The position numbers and the translations under genes are program-made. Below are positions 57,497 to 64,000 of a DNA stretch of 64,000 nt, in pieces. Numbering within the stretch: position 1 is the first letter of the stretch; the number at the start of each line of letters is the position of its first letter. Origin of the DNA: Bacteroidaceae bacterium (GTDB lineage: Bacteria; Bacteroidota; Bacteroidia; Bacteroidales; Bacteroidaceae); contig CABIXF010000002.1 of the NCBI GenBank assembly GCA_902362595.1, forward strand, positions 1 to 64,000, given 5' to 3'. Below the pieces are notes generated by a model that was not told where the DNA came from, ran no database searches, and saw only the letters and a list, made by a program, of their open reading frames with translations.

Positions 57497-57738
57497 CGGC
57501 AGGATATGATACGCTGATAGTTACGTTCAGCGACCCAGTCAATGTATTGGACAATATATTTTCCGATGCGTCCGCATGGGGAACAGACTCCCTCAAAGGT
57601 TGGATTGAAGGGTACGAAAGCACACGCATGACCCCGATAAACGGGCATACGGCAGTCATCACCTCCGAATACAATATGCCATACGTCAAGGAGTGGCTCA
57701 TGCGGTATACGGCTATCGCCAAAATGAGAGAATTTTGA
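57493..57738 (+). CDS. Small element protein, unknown function
   Basis: An 81-residue soluble protein coupled to the DUF3873-type gene by a 4-base overlap. MTAGYDTLIVTFSDPVNVLD and ITSEYNMPYVKEWLMRY suggest a small alpha/beta fold. No family recognised. Confidence 0.65.
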   Translation: MTAGYDTLIVTFSDPVNVLDNIFSDASAWGTDSLKGWIEGYESTRMTPINGHTAVITSEYNMPYVKEWLMRYTAIAKMREF

Positions 57739-57796
57739 GTGCGTGGCGGTGGAAACCACCGCCCACACTTCCAACACCATTAAAAGAGAAAGCGTT

Positions 57797-58000
57797 ATGA
57801 AATACTATTTTATACTGACAGACGGCAAGGACGCATGGATACAGTTCGTTTACCTCCCCACGGGAGATTATGTGTCCGGCTATATCCGTGACTTGCGGAG
57901 CGTGGGAATATCCGTGCATGATTATGACCTTTGGACAAAAGATACGCGCCCCATTGCCGAGCGCACCCTTGAACACGTGCAGCAAAGGATGAAGCATTAA
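57797..58000 (+). CDS. Small element protein, unknown function
   Basis: A 67-residue protein from ATG 57797 (MKYYFILTDGKDAWIQFVYL). An earlier in-frame start would add 18 residues that do not look like protein. It is the last gene of the rightward array and is followed by hairpins at 58004-58067. Confidence 0.62.
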   Translation: MKYYFILTDGKDAWIQFVYLPTGDYVSGYIRDLRSVGISVHDYDLWTKDTRPIAERTLEHVQQRMKH

Positions 58001-58003
58001 AAA

Positions 58004-58067
58004 CGGGCGGTAGTCTTGCCGCCCGCTACTTTCTTTCATGAGCAGGTCGGGCGGATAAGAAAGTAGC
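58004..58067 (+). terminator. Double hairpin at the end of the small-gene array
   Basis: Stem CGGGCGG/CCGCCCG (58004-58010 with 58019-58025) is followed at once by GCTACTTTCTT/AAGAAAGTAGC (58025-58035 with 58057-58067), which is perfect. The first alone, followed by CTACTTTCTTT, could terminate the array. The second shares a base with the first, so the two might be alternative folds. Confidence 0.55.
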
Positions 58068-58100
58068 AAAGAAACCGTTGCCCCCATCTCCGATTTAGAT

Positions 58101-58619
58101 TTAGACTTTTTCCAAAAGCAACTTGTAGGTGAGAGTATGTTCAACACTACCTCCATTCGTTCTTATTTCATCCCTAACTTTATATAACGAAATATCTTCA
58201 CTCAATATTTTTTCTACACACGCTGAAGATGCTAATATCTCATAGGAAGGATTAAATGTATGTGTTCCAGCTTTCCAGTATTCATTAACAGCAGCAAGTC
58301 GCAAATCATTATCATCTGAAAATCTGAATATGTCTAATATATTATCCAACTTATTCATATCCCCTCTAAAATATGGAGGTTCTTTTACTGAAACTCCATA
58401 GATAATACCACCGTATTTGCTATAAAATCGTAAAGCACAAATTAAATCTTGGAAAAGAAACAAACATTGTTTCCTCTCTGGTACATTTTCTGGACGGCTT
58501 CTGTTTAATAAATCTTCCATTTCTTTCTTTTCATCTTGCATTGTTTCTTCAAATGAAGTTTTTGGCATGATGGTATCACCTACTTGGTATTTTCTTTTAT
58601 CAACTCTAAAAATCATCAT
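58101..58619 (-). CDS. AT-rich cargo gene, possibly DUF2441-like
   Basis: A 172-residue protein in a short AT-rich island inside an otherwise GC-rich element, on the strand opposite to the small-gene array. It starts MIFRVDKRKYQVGDTIMP and contains KQCLFLFQDLICALRFYSKY and NEYWKAGTHTFNPSYEILAS. These recall DUF2441, a family I associate with ADP-ribosyltransferase-like folds, but this is from memory and uncertain. Such families are often toxins or phage-defence proteins. It may be a cargo gene acquired separately. Confidence 0.6.
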   Translation of the reverse strand: MMIFRVDKRKYQVGDTIMPKTSFEETMQDEKKEMEDLLNRSRPENVPERKQCLFLFQDLICALRFYSKYGGIIYGVSVKEPPYFRGDMNKLDNILDIFRFSDDNDLRLAAVNEYWKAGTHTFNPSYEILASSACVEKILSEDISLYKVRDEIRTNGGSVEHTLTYKLLLEKV

Positions 58620-58657
58620 AATAACTATGTTATAAAATAATATTTATTGAAAAGAAA

Positions 58658-58683
58658 CTGGGAGTGTGCTTGCCCACTCCCAG
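58658..58683 (-). terminator. Terminator of the tra operon
   Basis: A perfect 9-base stem (CTGGGAGTG with CACTCCCAG), followed on the minus strand by TTTCTTTT. It lies after the lysozyme gene and ends the leftward transfer transcript. Confidence 0.75.
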
Positions 58684-58816
58684 AAGAATATACTCTTTTT
58701 CAAAATAAAGCTATGATAGCAACAATCAAAGATAGTATGCTAATCACAAGCTAAGCCTTTTCGTATGACTAATTGGGCTTATTTGATTGAGTTTTCTTCT
58801 TTTTTGAAAACTCAAT

Positions 58817-58948
58817 CTACAACTTAAATGAAAAATCTATTTTCATTATTGTGTAATTTGAGTTATAGGTCAAATTTTTATTGTCCCCGTGACCATTTTT
58901 GGACTTAGCCATAACAACAAAATTCGTTCCATCTTTATAATCTGCCAT
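58817..58948 (-). CDS. Possible 43-residue peptide
   Basis: A small minus-strand open frame 12 bases after the lysozyme stop codon, starting MADYKDGTNFVVMAKSKNGH and ending FSFKL, just before a hairpin. It has no recognised family. Position as a last operon gene is suggestive only. Confidence 0.2.
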   Translation of the reverse strand: MADYKDGTNFVVMAKSKNGHGDNKNLTYNSNYTIMKIDFSFKL

Positions 58949-58959
58949 ATTGTCGCATT

Positions 58960-59481
58960 TTATTTTTCATACAGCAGCAGGAACTCCATTTTGCGCCGCC
59001 GCTCTATCGAGCGGACGGTTTTGCCCTTGTACCGGCAGTAGGCTGTGTATTCACGGTAAATGTCCCTGTTCCCGGCTTCCAGCTTGCGGATGAGCCTGCT
59101 TTTCGGGTGTCCGCCATGACCGAGCAGCACCCCTTGACCGACATTGTAGCTTAGGACGGTCAGGAGCAAAGCATCCTTTTTATACTTGCGGAACAGCCTG
59201 TAACGCACCGCCAAATCCTTGCGGAGCAGGGCTTCCGCTTCCGCCTCCGTCATGCCGTAGGACAGCTTCTCGTTCGGCAGCCTGCGGTGTCCGTAGCCGT
59301 AATACGGGTAGTCGGAACGGTCATGCAGCCCCTCGTATTTTTTCACCAGTTCGACGGCAATGTCGGCTTTCGGGTGGCCGTTGAACAGCGCCAGCAGCCG
59401 TGCCGTTTCCTCCGTATCCTGTGCCGGCAGGCTGCCGCAGAGGGTAGACGCTAGCAACAGGAGCAACGCCTTGCACATCAT
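58960..59481 (-). CDS. Conjugative-element lysozyme (GH24-like)
   Basis: A 173-residue secreted muramidase that should cut peptidoglycan so the transfer channel can cross the wall. Signal peptide about 1-20 (ending LPAQ). The GH24-like catalytic region is VELVKKYEGLHDRSDYPYYG with Glu in KKYEGLH, then GYGHR and a typical helical rest (VLSYNVGQGVLLGHG). Start ATG 59481 overlaps the traQ stop, so the two are coupled. A longer in-frame start at 59610 would read through traQ in another frame and is rejected. Confidence 0.88.
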   Translation of the reverse strand: MMCKALLLLLASTLCGSLPAQDTEETARLLALFNGHPKADIAVELVKKYEGLHDRSDYPYYGYGHRRLPNEKLSYGMTEAEAEALLRKDLAVRYRLFRKYKKDALLLTVLSYNVGQGVLLGHGGHPKSRLIRKLEAGNRDIYREYTAYCRYKGKTVRSIERRRKMEFLLLYEK

Positions 59482-59975
59482 CGGCTGACGTTCAAGGTGT
59501 CCGACACCGCCACATCCGTATCCGAGTCGTTGTTGAACTCGACTTCCCACTCGAAGGCATTGCCGAAATTGTCCTCCACCGTGATGGTCAGGCTCTGCGA
59601 CTCGTCGCACTCCGAAGTGTAGTACAGGCGGAACTTTTCATTTTCCAGCAGATAGCGGTCGTTGGGCTGGAAAACCAGGCCGTTGTCCAGCTTCAACGTG
59701 CCTTCCCCGTCGTACTGGAAATAGCGGATGGTATAGACCGCCCCGTCAAACTCGCCCTCACGTACCAGCTCGCAGCGTATCTCCGCCGTTTCGCCCTGCG
59801 CCAGTTCCTTCGGCACGGGCATGGTTTCCACCGTGAACGGATAGGCTTGCGTCACGTCCAGGTCATCGTCGCAGGCGGTGAAGCCTATGGAGAGCAGACC
59901 CACGCAGATGGCTGCAAAGGTTCTCACTATATTTCTTTTCGCTTGTTGTCTGTTGTTCAATTTGTTCATGTTCAT
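59478..59975 (-). CDS. traQ: Conjugative transfer protein TraQ (DUF3872), lipoprotein
   Basis: A 165-residue lipoprotein (signal with lipobox GFTAC, Cys35, followed by DDDLD). The beta-rich mature part fits TraQ/DUF3872 of CTnDOT-type elements. ATG 59975 or 59969 could start it. It lies between traP and lysozyme, as in CTnDOT. Confidence 0.88.
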   Translation of the reverse strand: MNMNKLNNRQQAKRNIVRTFAAICVGLLSIGFTACDDDLDVTQAYPFTVETMPVPKELAQGETAEIRCELVREGEFDGAVYTIRYFQYDGEGTLKLDNGLVFQPNDRYLLENEKFRLYYTSECDESQSLTITVEDNFGNAFEWEVEFNNDSDTDVAVSDTLNVSR

Positions 59976-59980
59976 AATCG

Positions 59981-60880
59981 TTACATTTTAAGTCTGATGT
60001 TCCTGTTATTTTTCTCGTTTTGTTTCAGGCGGCTTTGCAGGTACTCGTTCAGGTCCTTGCATCCGTTGTATATGCCGGAGCAATCTGATACCTTTTCTCC
60101 GTAGCGTGTGCGCAGGGTTTCCAATGTCCGCCGCCCGGCTTCGTCGTTGTCGAGGCAGCACTTTATCTGCCCGTAACCGTTCAGATGTCGATACGCCCTC
60201 GCCACGTTGGACACCGAGTTGAGCACGAGGTGGTCTTCCTTGCCGCCGATGCCCAGCGCACGGGCGGAGAGGTAGTCCATGAAGCCCTCGTACACGTTGC
60301 AGGTCGCCGAGCCGACCGGCAGCAGGGTCACGTCCTTCGGCGGCACGCAGCCCTTGAAGAACGGGTTGCGTATCTCGTAGCCGCCGCCTTCGTTGCCGAA
60401 AGCCACCGCAAAATACCGCTTGCCGTGCGTGGTATAGCGCATCTCCTTGCAGTTCGCAATGGCTACGGCGGACGGTATGCCCCTCTCTTGCAGGTAATGG
60501 AGCAGCGCCCGGTTCTGCAAGGGAAGCACCTCCACATCCTCGAAGCTGTGACCGTCGGAACGGTGCGTATCAACGGCTTTTTGCGGTCCATAGTCCTGTG
60601 CCGGCATACCCGCCACTTCCGCCACATACCTCGCTTGCGTGAGGAAGTCGCCCGTCTTGATGAACTCGCCTGCCAATGCGAAGATGTTGCCGCCCTTGCC
60701 CTCGCCGAAGTCAAACCAGAGGTTCTTCTCCGGGTTCACCTTGAAAGAAGGCGTATGTTCTTCACGGCAAGGCGACCTGTACCATACGGCATTGGCACGC
60801 CTTTGCACCGGGTGATGCCCCAGCCGTGCGAGGAAGTCCTCAATCGGGAACCGTTTCATCGCTTCTATGTCCATAGGCAT
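59981..60880 (-). CDS. traP: TraP, CHC2-zinc-finger/Toprim primase-like protein
   Basis: A 299-residue DNA-primase-like protein. The N-terminal CHC2-type part (about 10-90) has YRSPCREEHTPSFKV and WFDFGEGKGGNIFALA. The Toprim part has CLDNDEAGRRTLE near 240, with the acidic metal ligands. It may prime second-strand synthesis in the recipient. It starts 3 bases after the traO stop codon. Confidence 0.9.
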   Translation of the reverse strand: MPMDIEAMKRFPIEDFLARLGHHPVQRRANAVWYRSPCREEHTPSFKVNPEKNLWFDFGEGKGGNIFALAGEFIKTGDFLTQARYVAEVAGMPAQDYGPQKAVDTHRSDGHSFEDVEVLPLQNRALLHYLQERGIPSAVAIANCKEMRYTTHGKRYFAVAFGNEGGGYEIRNPFFKGCVPPKDVTLLPVGSATCNVYEGFMDYLSARALGIGGKEDHLVLNSVSNVARAYRHLNGYGQIKCCLDNDEAGRRTLETLRTRYGEKVSDCSGIYNGCKDLNEYLQSRLKQNEKNNRNIRLKM

Positions 60881-60883
60881 CCG

Positions 60884-61441
60884 TCAGTTGATGATGAATT
60901 TCACGCCTATCCCGTACTCCGTGTGGCACACGCCCATGCTGCCGCCCCAGAGGAAACGCTCCCTGAGCGAAGCCGTCAGCGCGATGAAGTCCGCGAGATA
61001 CACCTCCATGTCCAGCGTGGCGGCGCAACCATAGACGAAGGCATCCCCGTTGTCCAGCCTCGCCCCGTCGTACAGCGTCTTTTCGCCCCAGTTCACCGTT
61101 TCATATCCGGCAAGGGCTGACGCGCCCGCATAGAGGAACACCACCTTTTTCGCGTCCGACAGGAAGTTGTAGTAGAAACCGCCCTCCGCCGTGAACTGTG
61201 CCGCAGGGATGGTCGTACTCCTATAATCATGGTTGGTTTGCAGATATTCCACCCCGTACACCCACTTGTTGCCGCCTTTGGCATAGCTTGACAAAGTGGC
61301 TCCCAGCACATAGCCGTCCGCCTCGTTCAGCCCGGCTTTCAGTTCGATGCCCCGCATCTTCGGCAGGCACCGCTGGGCTTCCGCCCGTCCTGCCAGGAGG
61401 ACGGACAGAAGCGTTACAAGGAAAAAGACTCTCGCTTTCAT
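60884..61441 (-). CDS. traO: Conjugative transfer protein TraO
   Basis: A 185-residue outer-membrane beta-barrel-like protein with a Sec signal peptide (1-22, ending AEA). The strands (GIELKAGLNEADGYVLGATL, GGFYYNFLSDAKKVVFLYAG) and end GIGVKFIIN fit TraO of Bacteroides elements. It overlaps traN by 4 bases. Confidence 0.9.
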   Translation of the reverse strand: MKARVFFLVTLLSVLLAGRAEAQRCLPKMRGIELKAGLNEADGYVLGATLSSYAKGGNKWVYGVEYLQTNHDYRSTTIPAAQFTAEGGFYYNFLSDAKKVVFLYAGASALAGYETVNWGEKTLYDGARLDNGDAFVYGCAATLDMEVYLADFIALTASLRERFLWGGSMGVCHTEYGIGVKFIIN

Positions 61442-62436
61442 CGCACGCGCAGTTCGTTGATGGTTTCAGCCTGTACCAAGTCCTCGTTCTCCACGGTAAA
61501 CGTCTGGTGGCGTCCGCCGTCCTTCTCGTTCATCTCCACCACGAGCTGCTTGCCGTCGGGGATGGTGAACTTCGGAAGGCAGAACACCGTGCGTTCGGAC
61601 TGCTTCCCCGCTACACGGACGGCGTAGTTGTAGACGCGGAGCGGGAACAGCACCTGCTCCTGCATGGCGGTACGCTTCGCCACCTTCTTGTCCACAATCT
61701 TGAACGTGATGTAGTCCACGTCAAACGGCACGTTGCTCTGGTTCTTGATTTCCGTGTGGAAATACAGCAGGTCATTGTGGACATAAATCCCTTTCAGCAG
61801 GTACTGGATGCCGAAACGCTTGCAGCCGATGTGCTTCACCTTGCGCTTGTCCTCCTTGTGCAGCGACTTCATGATGAGGTGTACCAGCATCGGGCTTTCG
61901 CTGCCCAGTTCCTTCAGGTAGATTTCCTGCGCGTTGTTCGGTCGGTTCACCGTGCTGCCGTCGTGGATAAAGTCCTTCATCTCCACGTTCAGGATAAGCG
62001 GCTCGTCGGCGTACTTCACGTTAAAGGTATAGAAACTGCCATCCTCCGTGATGACGCTCATGTTCGTCTCGCTACGGAAGTCCTTGACCGTCGCCTTCAC
62101 ACGGATGACGTTCTCCGCGCCGTCCGCCTTGCCCGCTATCAGGTTGGGCGAACCCAGGTCCACGTAGCGCACCGCCGCCGGAAACAGGATGTGGACGGTC
62201 TTGTCATACGTGACTTCCAGACCGTGCGGCGGTATCATGCGGTCGAACATCAGCTTCTTCGTCAGACCGTGGTACAGGTCGCCGTCCTCCTCCGTCTGCG
62301 GATAGACGTCCTTCACTAGTTCCAGCCCGTCCTCCTTGGCGGTGGCGGTGCTGTCGTTCGTCACTCCCTGCGCGTAGGTCGCACAGGCGATGCCCATCAG
62401 CAGGGCAAACATTGTCATTACTTTCTTGATACTCAT
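61438..62436 (-). CDS. traN: Conjugative transfer protein TraN (DUF4138, VirB9-like)
   Basis: A 332-residue secreted protein with a signal peptide (about 1-22, ending TYAQ). The N-terminal part (about 60-170) and C-terminal part (about 200-330, KHIGCKRFGIQYLLKGIYVH) match DUF4138/TraN, the VirB9-like part of the outer-membrane core of the type IV secretion channel. It lies 79 bases after traM. Confidence 0.9.
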   Translation of the reverse strand: MSIKKVMTMFALLMGIACATYAQGVTNDSTATAKEDGLELVKDVYPQTEEDGDLYHGLTKKLMFDRMIPPHGLEVTYDKTVHILFPAAVRYVDLGSPNLIAGKADGAENVIRVKATVKDFRSETNMSVITEDGSFYTFNVKYADEPLILNVEMKDFIHDGSTVNRPNNAQEIYLKELGSESPMLVHLIMKSLHKEDKRKVKHIGCKRFGIQYLLKGIYVHNDLLYFHTEIKNQSNVPFDVDYITFKIVDKKVAKRTAMQEQVLFPLRVYNYAVRVAGKQSERTVFCLPKFTIPDGKQLVVEMNEKDGGRHQTFTVENEDLVQAETINELRVR

Positions 62437-62515
62437 TTTACGTTGGATTTAGTGGTAAATAAAAATTGGTTTGTTGATTATTTTTTCTTTTTTCGCCTTT
62501 ATGTTTTTGGACTGT

Positions 62516-63835
62516 TCATTCCTTTTCTTGGTAGAGCAATACCCTGTACCCTGACTTCAGATGTACCTTGACCGTGCGCATCCTTTTCGAGATGTACTGC
62601 GAGATGCCCTGTATCGCCCCTCGCCCCAAGTCGGAGGCGAGCTGCGCCCCCGCGTCGGTCGATATGTTGATGCTGCTGCCGAGCGAGCTGCCCATGTTCG
62701 CCCCGATTTCCTTTGCCGCGTCTATCTCCATCGAGCCGGGGATGAAGATACCCGCCTGTCCGTCGCTGTCGTACACCTCCAGTTCTACCGGGATGATGCT
62801 TCCCCCGTGTTCCAGCGAGGTGATGCCGATGCCGAGCCTTTCGCCCTGCAACCGTGCCGCGCCCACAAGGAGCGTGTTCTGGGGAATGACGCGCCCTGAC
62901 ACGCGCATCGGCTCCAGCAGCCGGAGCTTCACCGTCTGCCCGTCCGTGAGGGTCTGGTCGCCCTGCACGCAGGCGGCGATGGTGTTCTTTTCCGAGGCTT
63001 CCGCTGTGCCGATGGCGGTGTGGAAACCGTAGTTCCGTTCACCTGCGTAGTCAGCGATAAAAGCCGAGTCCGTCATGGGCTGCGGCAAGGCGGATACCAC
63101 TGCCGGACGCACCCCGCTCACCGGTTCGGCTTTCATACCCTTTCCGTTGGTTTCAGGTACGGCAATTTCTTCTTTTGGCTGAGTCGCCTGTCCGGTGCTG
63201 TTGCCTCCATTTTGGTATTTTGCCGCCAGCTCATAGGACTTCTCCAACAAGGCGACCTGTTCCTCCATAGTAGAAGGCTTGCCCTCCTGCGCCATCAGCA
63301 TGGCTTCCAGTTCGTCGATGCGTTCCCGGAGTTCCTCCTTTTCCGTGTCCTCCTTCGGCGGCTCGTAGAACGTGCCGAGTGAGGTGTTCAGCCGTTGGTA
63401 GGCGGCAGCGGAAGTGCGTATACCGGCTTGCCTTTCCTCGTCGGACTTGTCTTCGGGCGTTTCCGTCCGTGTCAGGCGGTAGTCGTCCGATACAGTATCG
63501 CTTTCATTCCCGTTTCCGTCGTTCCAGAACGAGGACAGGTCGCCCACCATACCCCGGCGTTCCTTGCGGCGTTTCTCCAGTTCCAGCTGCTCGTAGGCCT
63601 TGGTCTTGTCGCCGATGATTTTGGAGTCTTCGGGCAGGGGCATATCCGTGTTGAACCCCTGTCCTTGTTGCTCCTTTTCCTTGTCCTCCTGCGAGGGCGC
63701 GAAGATGAGCCACATACATCCGGCGAACAGCAGCACCATCAGCGGATAGACCAGCATCTTCTTCCTTTGCTGACGCTGCTGTTCCGTCAGCGGCTTCTTC
63801 TCTTTTGTTTCATTCTTTTTCTGTTCCTTTTCCAT
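62516..63835 (-). CDS. traM: Conjugative transfer protein TraM (VirB10-like)
   Basis: A 439-residue inner-membrane protein from ATG 63835 (MEKEQKKNETKEK). A charged cytoplasmic N-terminus, one membrane helix (about 27-47, YPLMVLLFAGCMWLIFAP), a long Glu/Lys/Pro-rich periplasmic stretch with coiled-coil character (about 55-230) and a C-terminal beta domain (about 265-435) fit the VirB10-like TraM. It overlaps the end of traL by 26 bases. An in-frame ATG at 63862 would add nine residues. Confidence 0.9.
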   Translation of the reverse strand: MEKEQKKNETKEKKPLTEQQRQQRKKMLVYPLMVLLFAGCMWLIFAPSQEDKEKEQQGQGFNTDMPLPEDSKIIGDKTKAYEQLELEKRRKERRGMVGDLSSFWNDGNGNESDTVSDDYRLTRTETPEDKSDEERQAGIRTSAAAYQRLNTSLGTFYEPPKEDTEKEELRERIDELEAMLMAQEGKPSTMEEQVALLEKSYELAAKYQNGGNSTGQATQPKEEIAVPETNGKGMKAEPVSGVRPAVVSALPQPMTDSAFIADYAGERNYGFHTAIGTAEASEKNTIAACVQGDQTLTDGQTVKLRLLEPMRVSGRVIPQNTLLVGAARLQGERLGIGITSLEHGGSIIPVELEVYDSDGQAGIFIPGSMEIDAAKEIGANMGSSLGSSINISTDAGAQLASDLGRGAIQGISQYISKRMRTVKVHLKSGYRVLLYQEKE

Positions 63836-64000
63836 ACATTTTGTTTTTAACATATTGTTCATACGCTTCTTGCATACTGCTTTTTTGTGGCAGTTCAGGT
63901 TTCTCTATGTGCCGTATCTCCAACGCCCTTTCCCCCTTGCCGAAGCCGATGACGGCGGTAGCGGTCATGTAGAGGCAAAGGACGGCGAAGACGGCAAATG
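63810..64000 (-). CDS. traL: TraL (DUF3989), partial
   Basis: The C-terminal ~62 codons of a gene whose start lies beyond the window. The visible part begins with a hydrophobic helix (FAVFAVLCLYMTATAVIG), then FGKGERALEIRHIEKPELPQ and ends MYGKGTEKE. Position before traM and size fit TraL/DUF3989, a small membrane protein of the transfer channel. Confidence 0.75.
   Translation of the reverse strand, partial: FAVFAVLCLYMTATAVIGFGKGERALEIRHIEKPELPQKSSMQEAYEQYVKNKMYGKGTEKE

Larger units (their letters stand above)
58620..58959. other. AT-rich region between cargo gene and transfer operon
   Basis: It holds a transfer-operon terminator (58658-58683) and a second perfect hairpin GATTGAGTTTTC/GAAAACTCAATC (58785-58796 with 58806-58817) without a T tract. 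A 43-codon minus-strand frame (58817-58948) reads like a barrel-strand end (DFSFKL). Nothing here is a secure gene. Confidence 0.45.

Noticed and set aside
61198..62319. A 373-codon open frame opposite traN and traO
   Set aside because: Antisense in a GC-rich region where long false frames are common; traN and traO are recognised and overlap properly.

Overview
The window looks like a chromosome segment of a gut Bacteroidales bacterium (Bacteroides/Phocaeicola type). The reasons are a SusC/SusD pair with a hybrid two-component regulator, many Bacteroidota -7 promoter boxes (TAnnTTTG), S1-type sulfatase and GH29 genes, fimbrillin-type lipoproteins, and a CTnDOT-family conjugative element at the right end. 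Species cannot be fixed from the sequence alone.

Layout. (1) 0-1.3 kb: a tyrosine integrase on the minus strand, probably the edge of a mobile element lying to the left. (2) 1.6-8.0 kb: accessory genes (serine hydrolase, Tat-type aldo/keto reductase, acetyltransferase, exported amidohydrolase, AraC regulator, exported carboxymuconolactone decarboxylase-like protein). (3) 8.0-16.8 kb: core genes ispE, dnaB, pheT, a YebC-family gene and a TSCPD protein, interrupted by a GH29 fucosidase with a C-terminal carbohydrate-binding domain. (4) 16.8-41.5 kb: a polysaccharide utilisation locus with three paralogous DUF4962/heparinase II/III lyases, GH88, SusC, SusD, an S1 sulfatase, a second GH29 and a one-protein hybrid two-component sensor/regulator. 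Three fimbria-type genes (DUF3575, minor fimbrillin-like lipoprotein, large fimbrillin-like protein with a tip-like C-terminal domain) follow the sulfatase with operon spacing. (5) 41.5-52.6 kb: a DUF3667 membrane protein with an apparent poly-A frameshift, a Crp/Fnr regulator, a DUF5686 protein, lysA, aspartate kinase, a his operon (hisH-A-F-IE) with an ftsE-like ABC gene, and tRNA-Asp. (6) 53.3-64.0 kb: the left part of a CTnDOT-type integrative conjugative element, with a rightward array of small genes including PcfK- and PcfJ-like proteins, an AT-rich cargo gene, and the leftward transfer genes traL-M-N-O-P-Q-lysozyme. It runs off the right edge.

How it fits together. The utilisation locus appears to sense a uronic-acid-containing sulfated glycan through the hybrid regulator, cut it at the surface with one lipoprotein lyase, import it through SusCD, and finish it in the periplasm with two secreted lyases, GH88, sulfatase and fucosidase. 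Putting fimbrial genes in the same transcription unit suggests that adhesion and degradation are made together; this is inference. The strongest observations are the glycan-locus/fimbria fusion, the lyase triplication with differing active-site motifs, the A8 frameshift in the DUF3667 gene, and the probable left end of the conjugative element.
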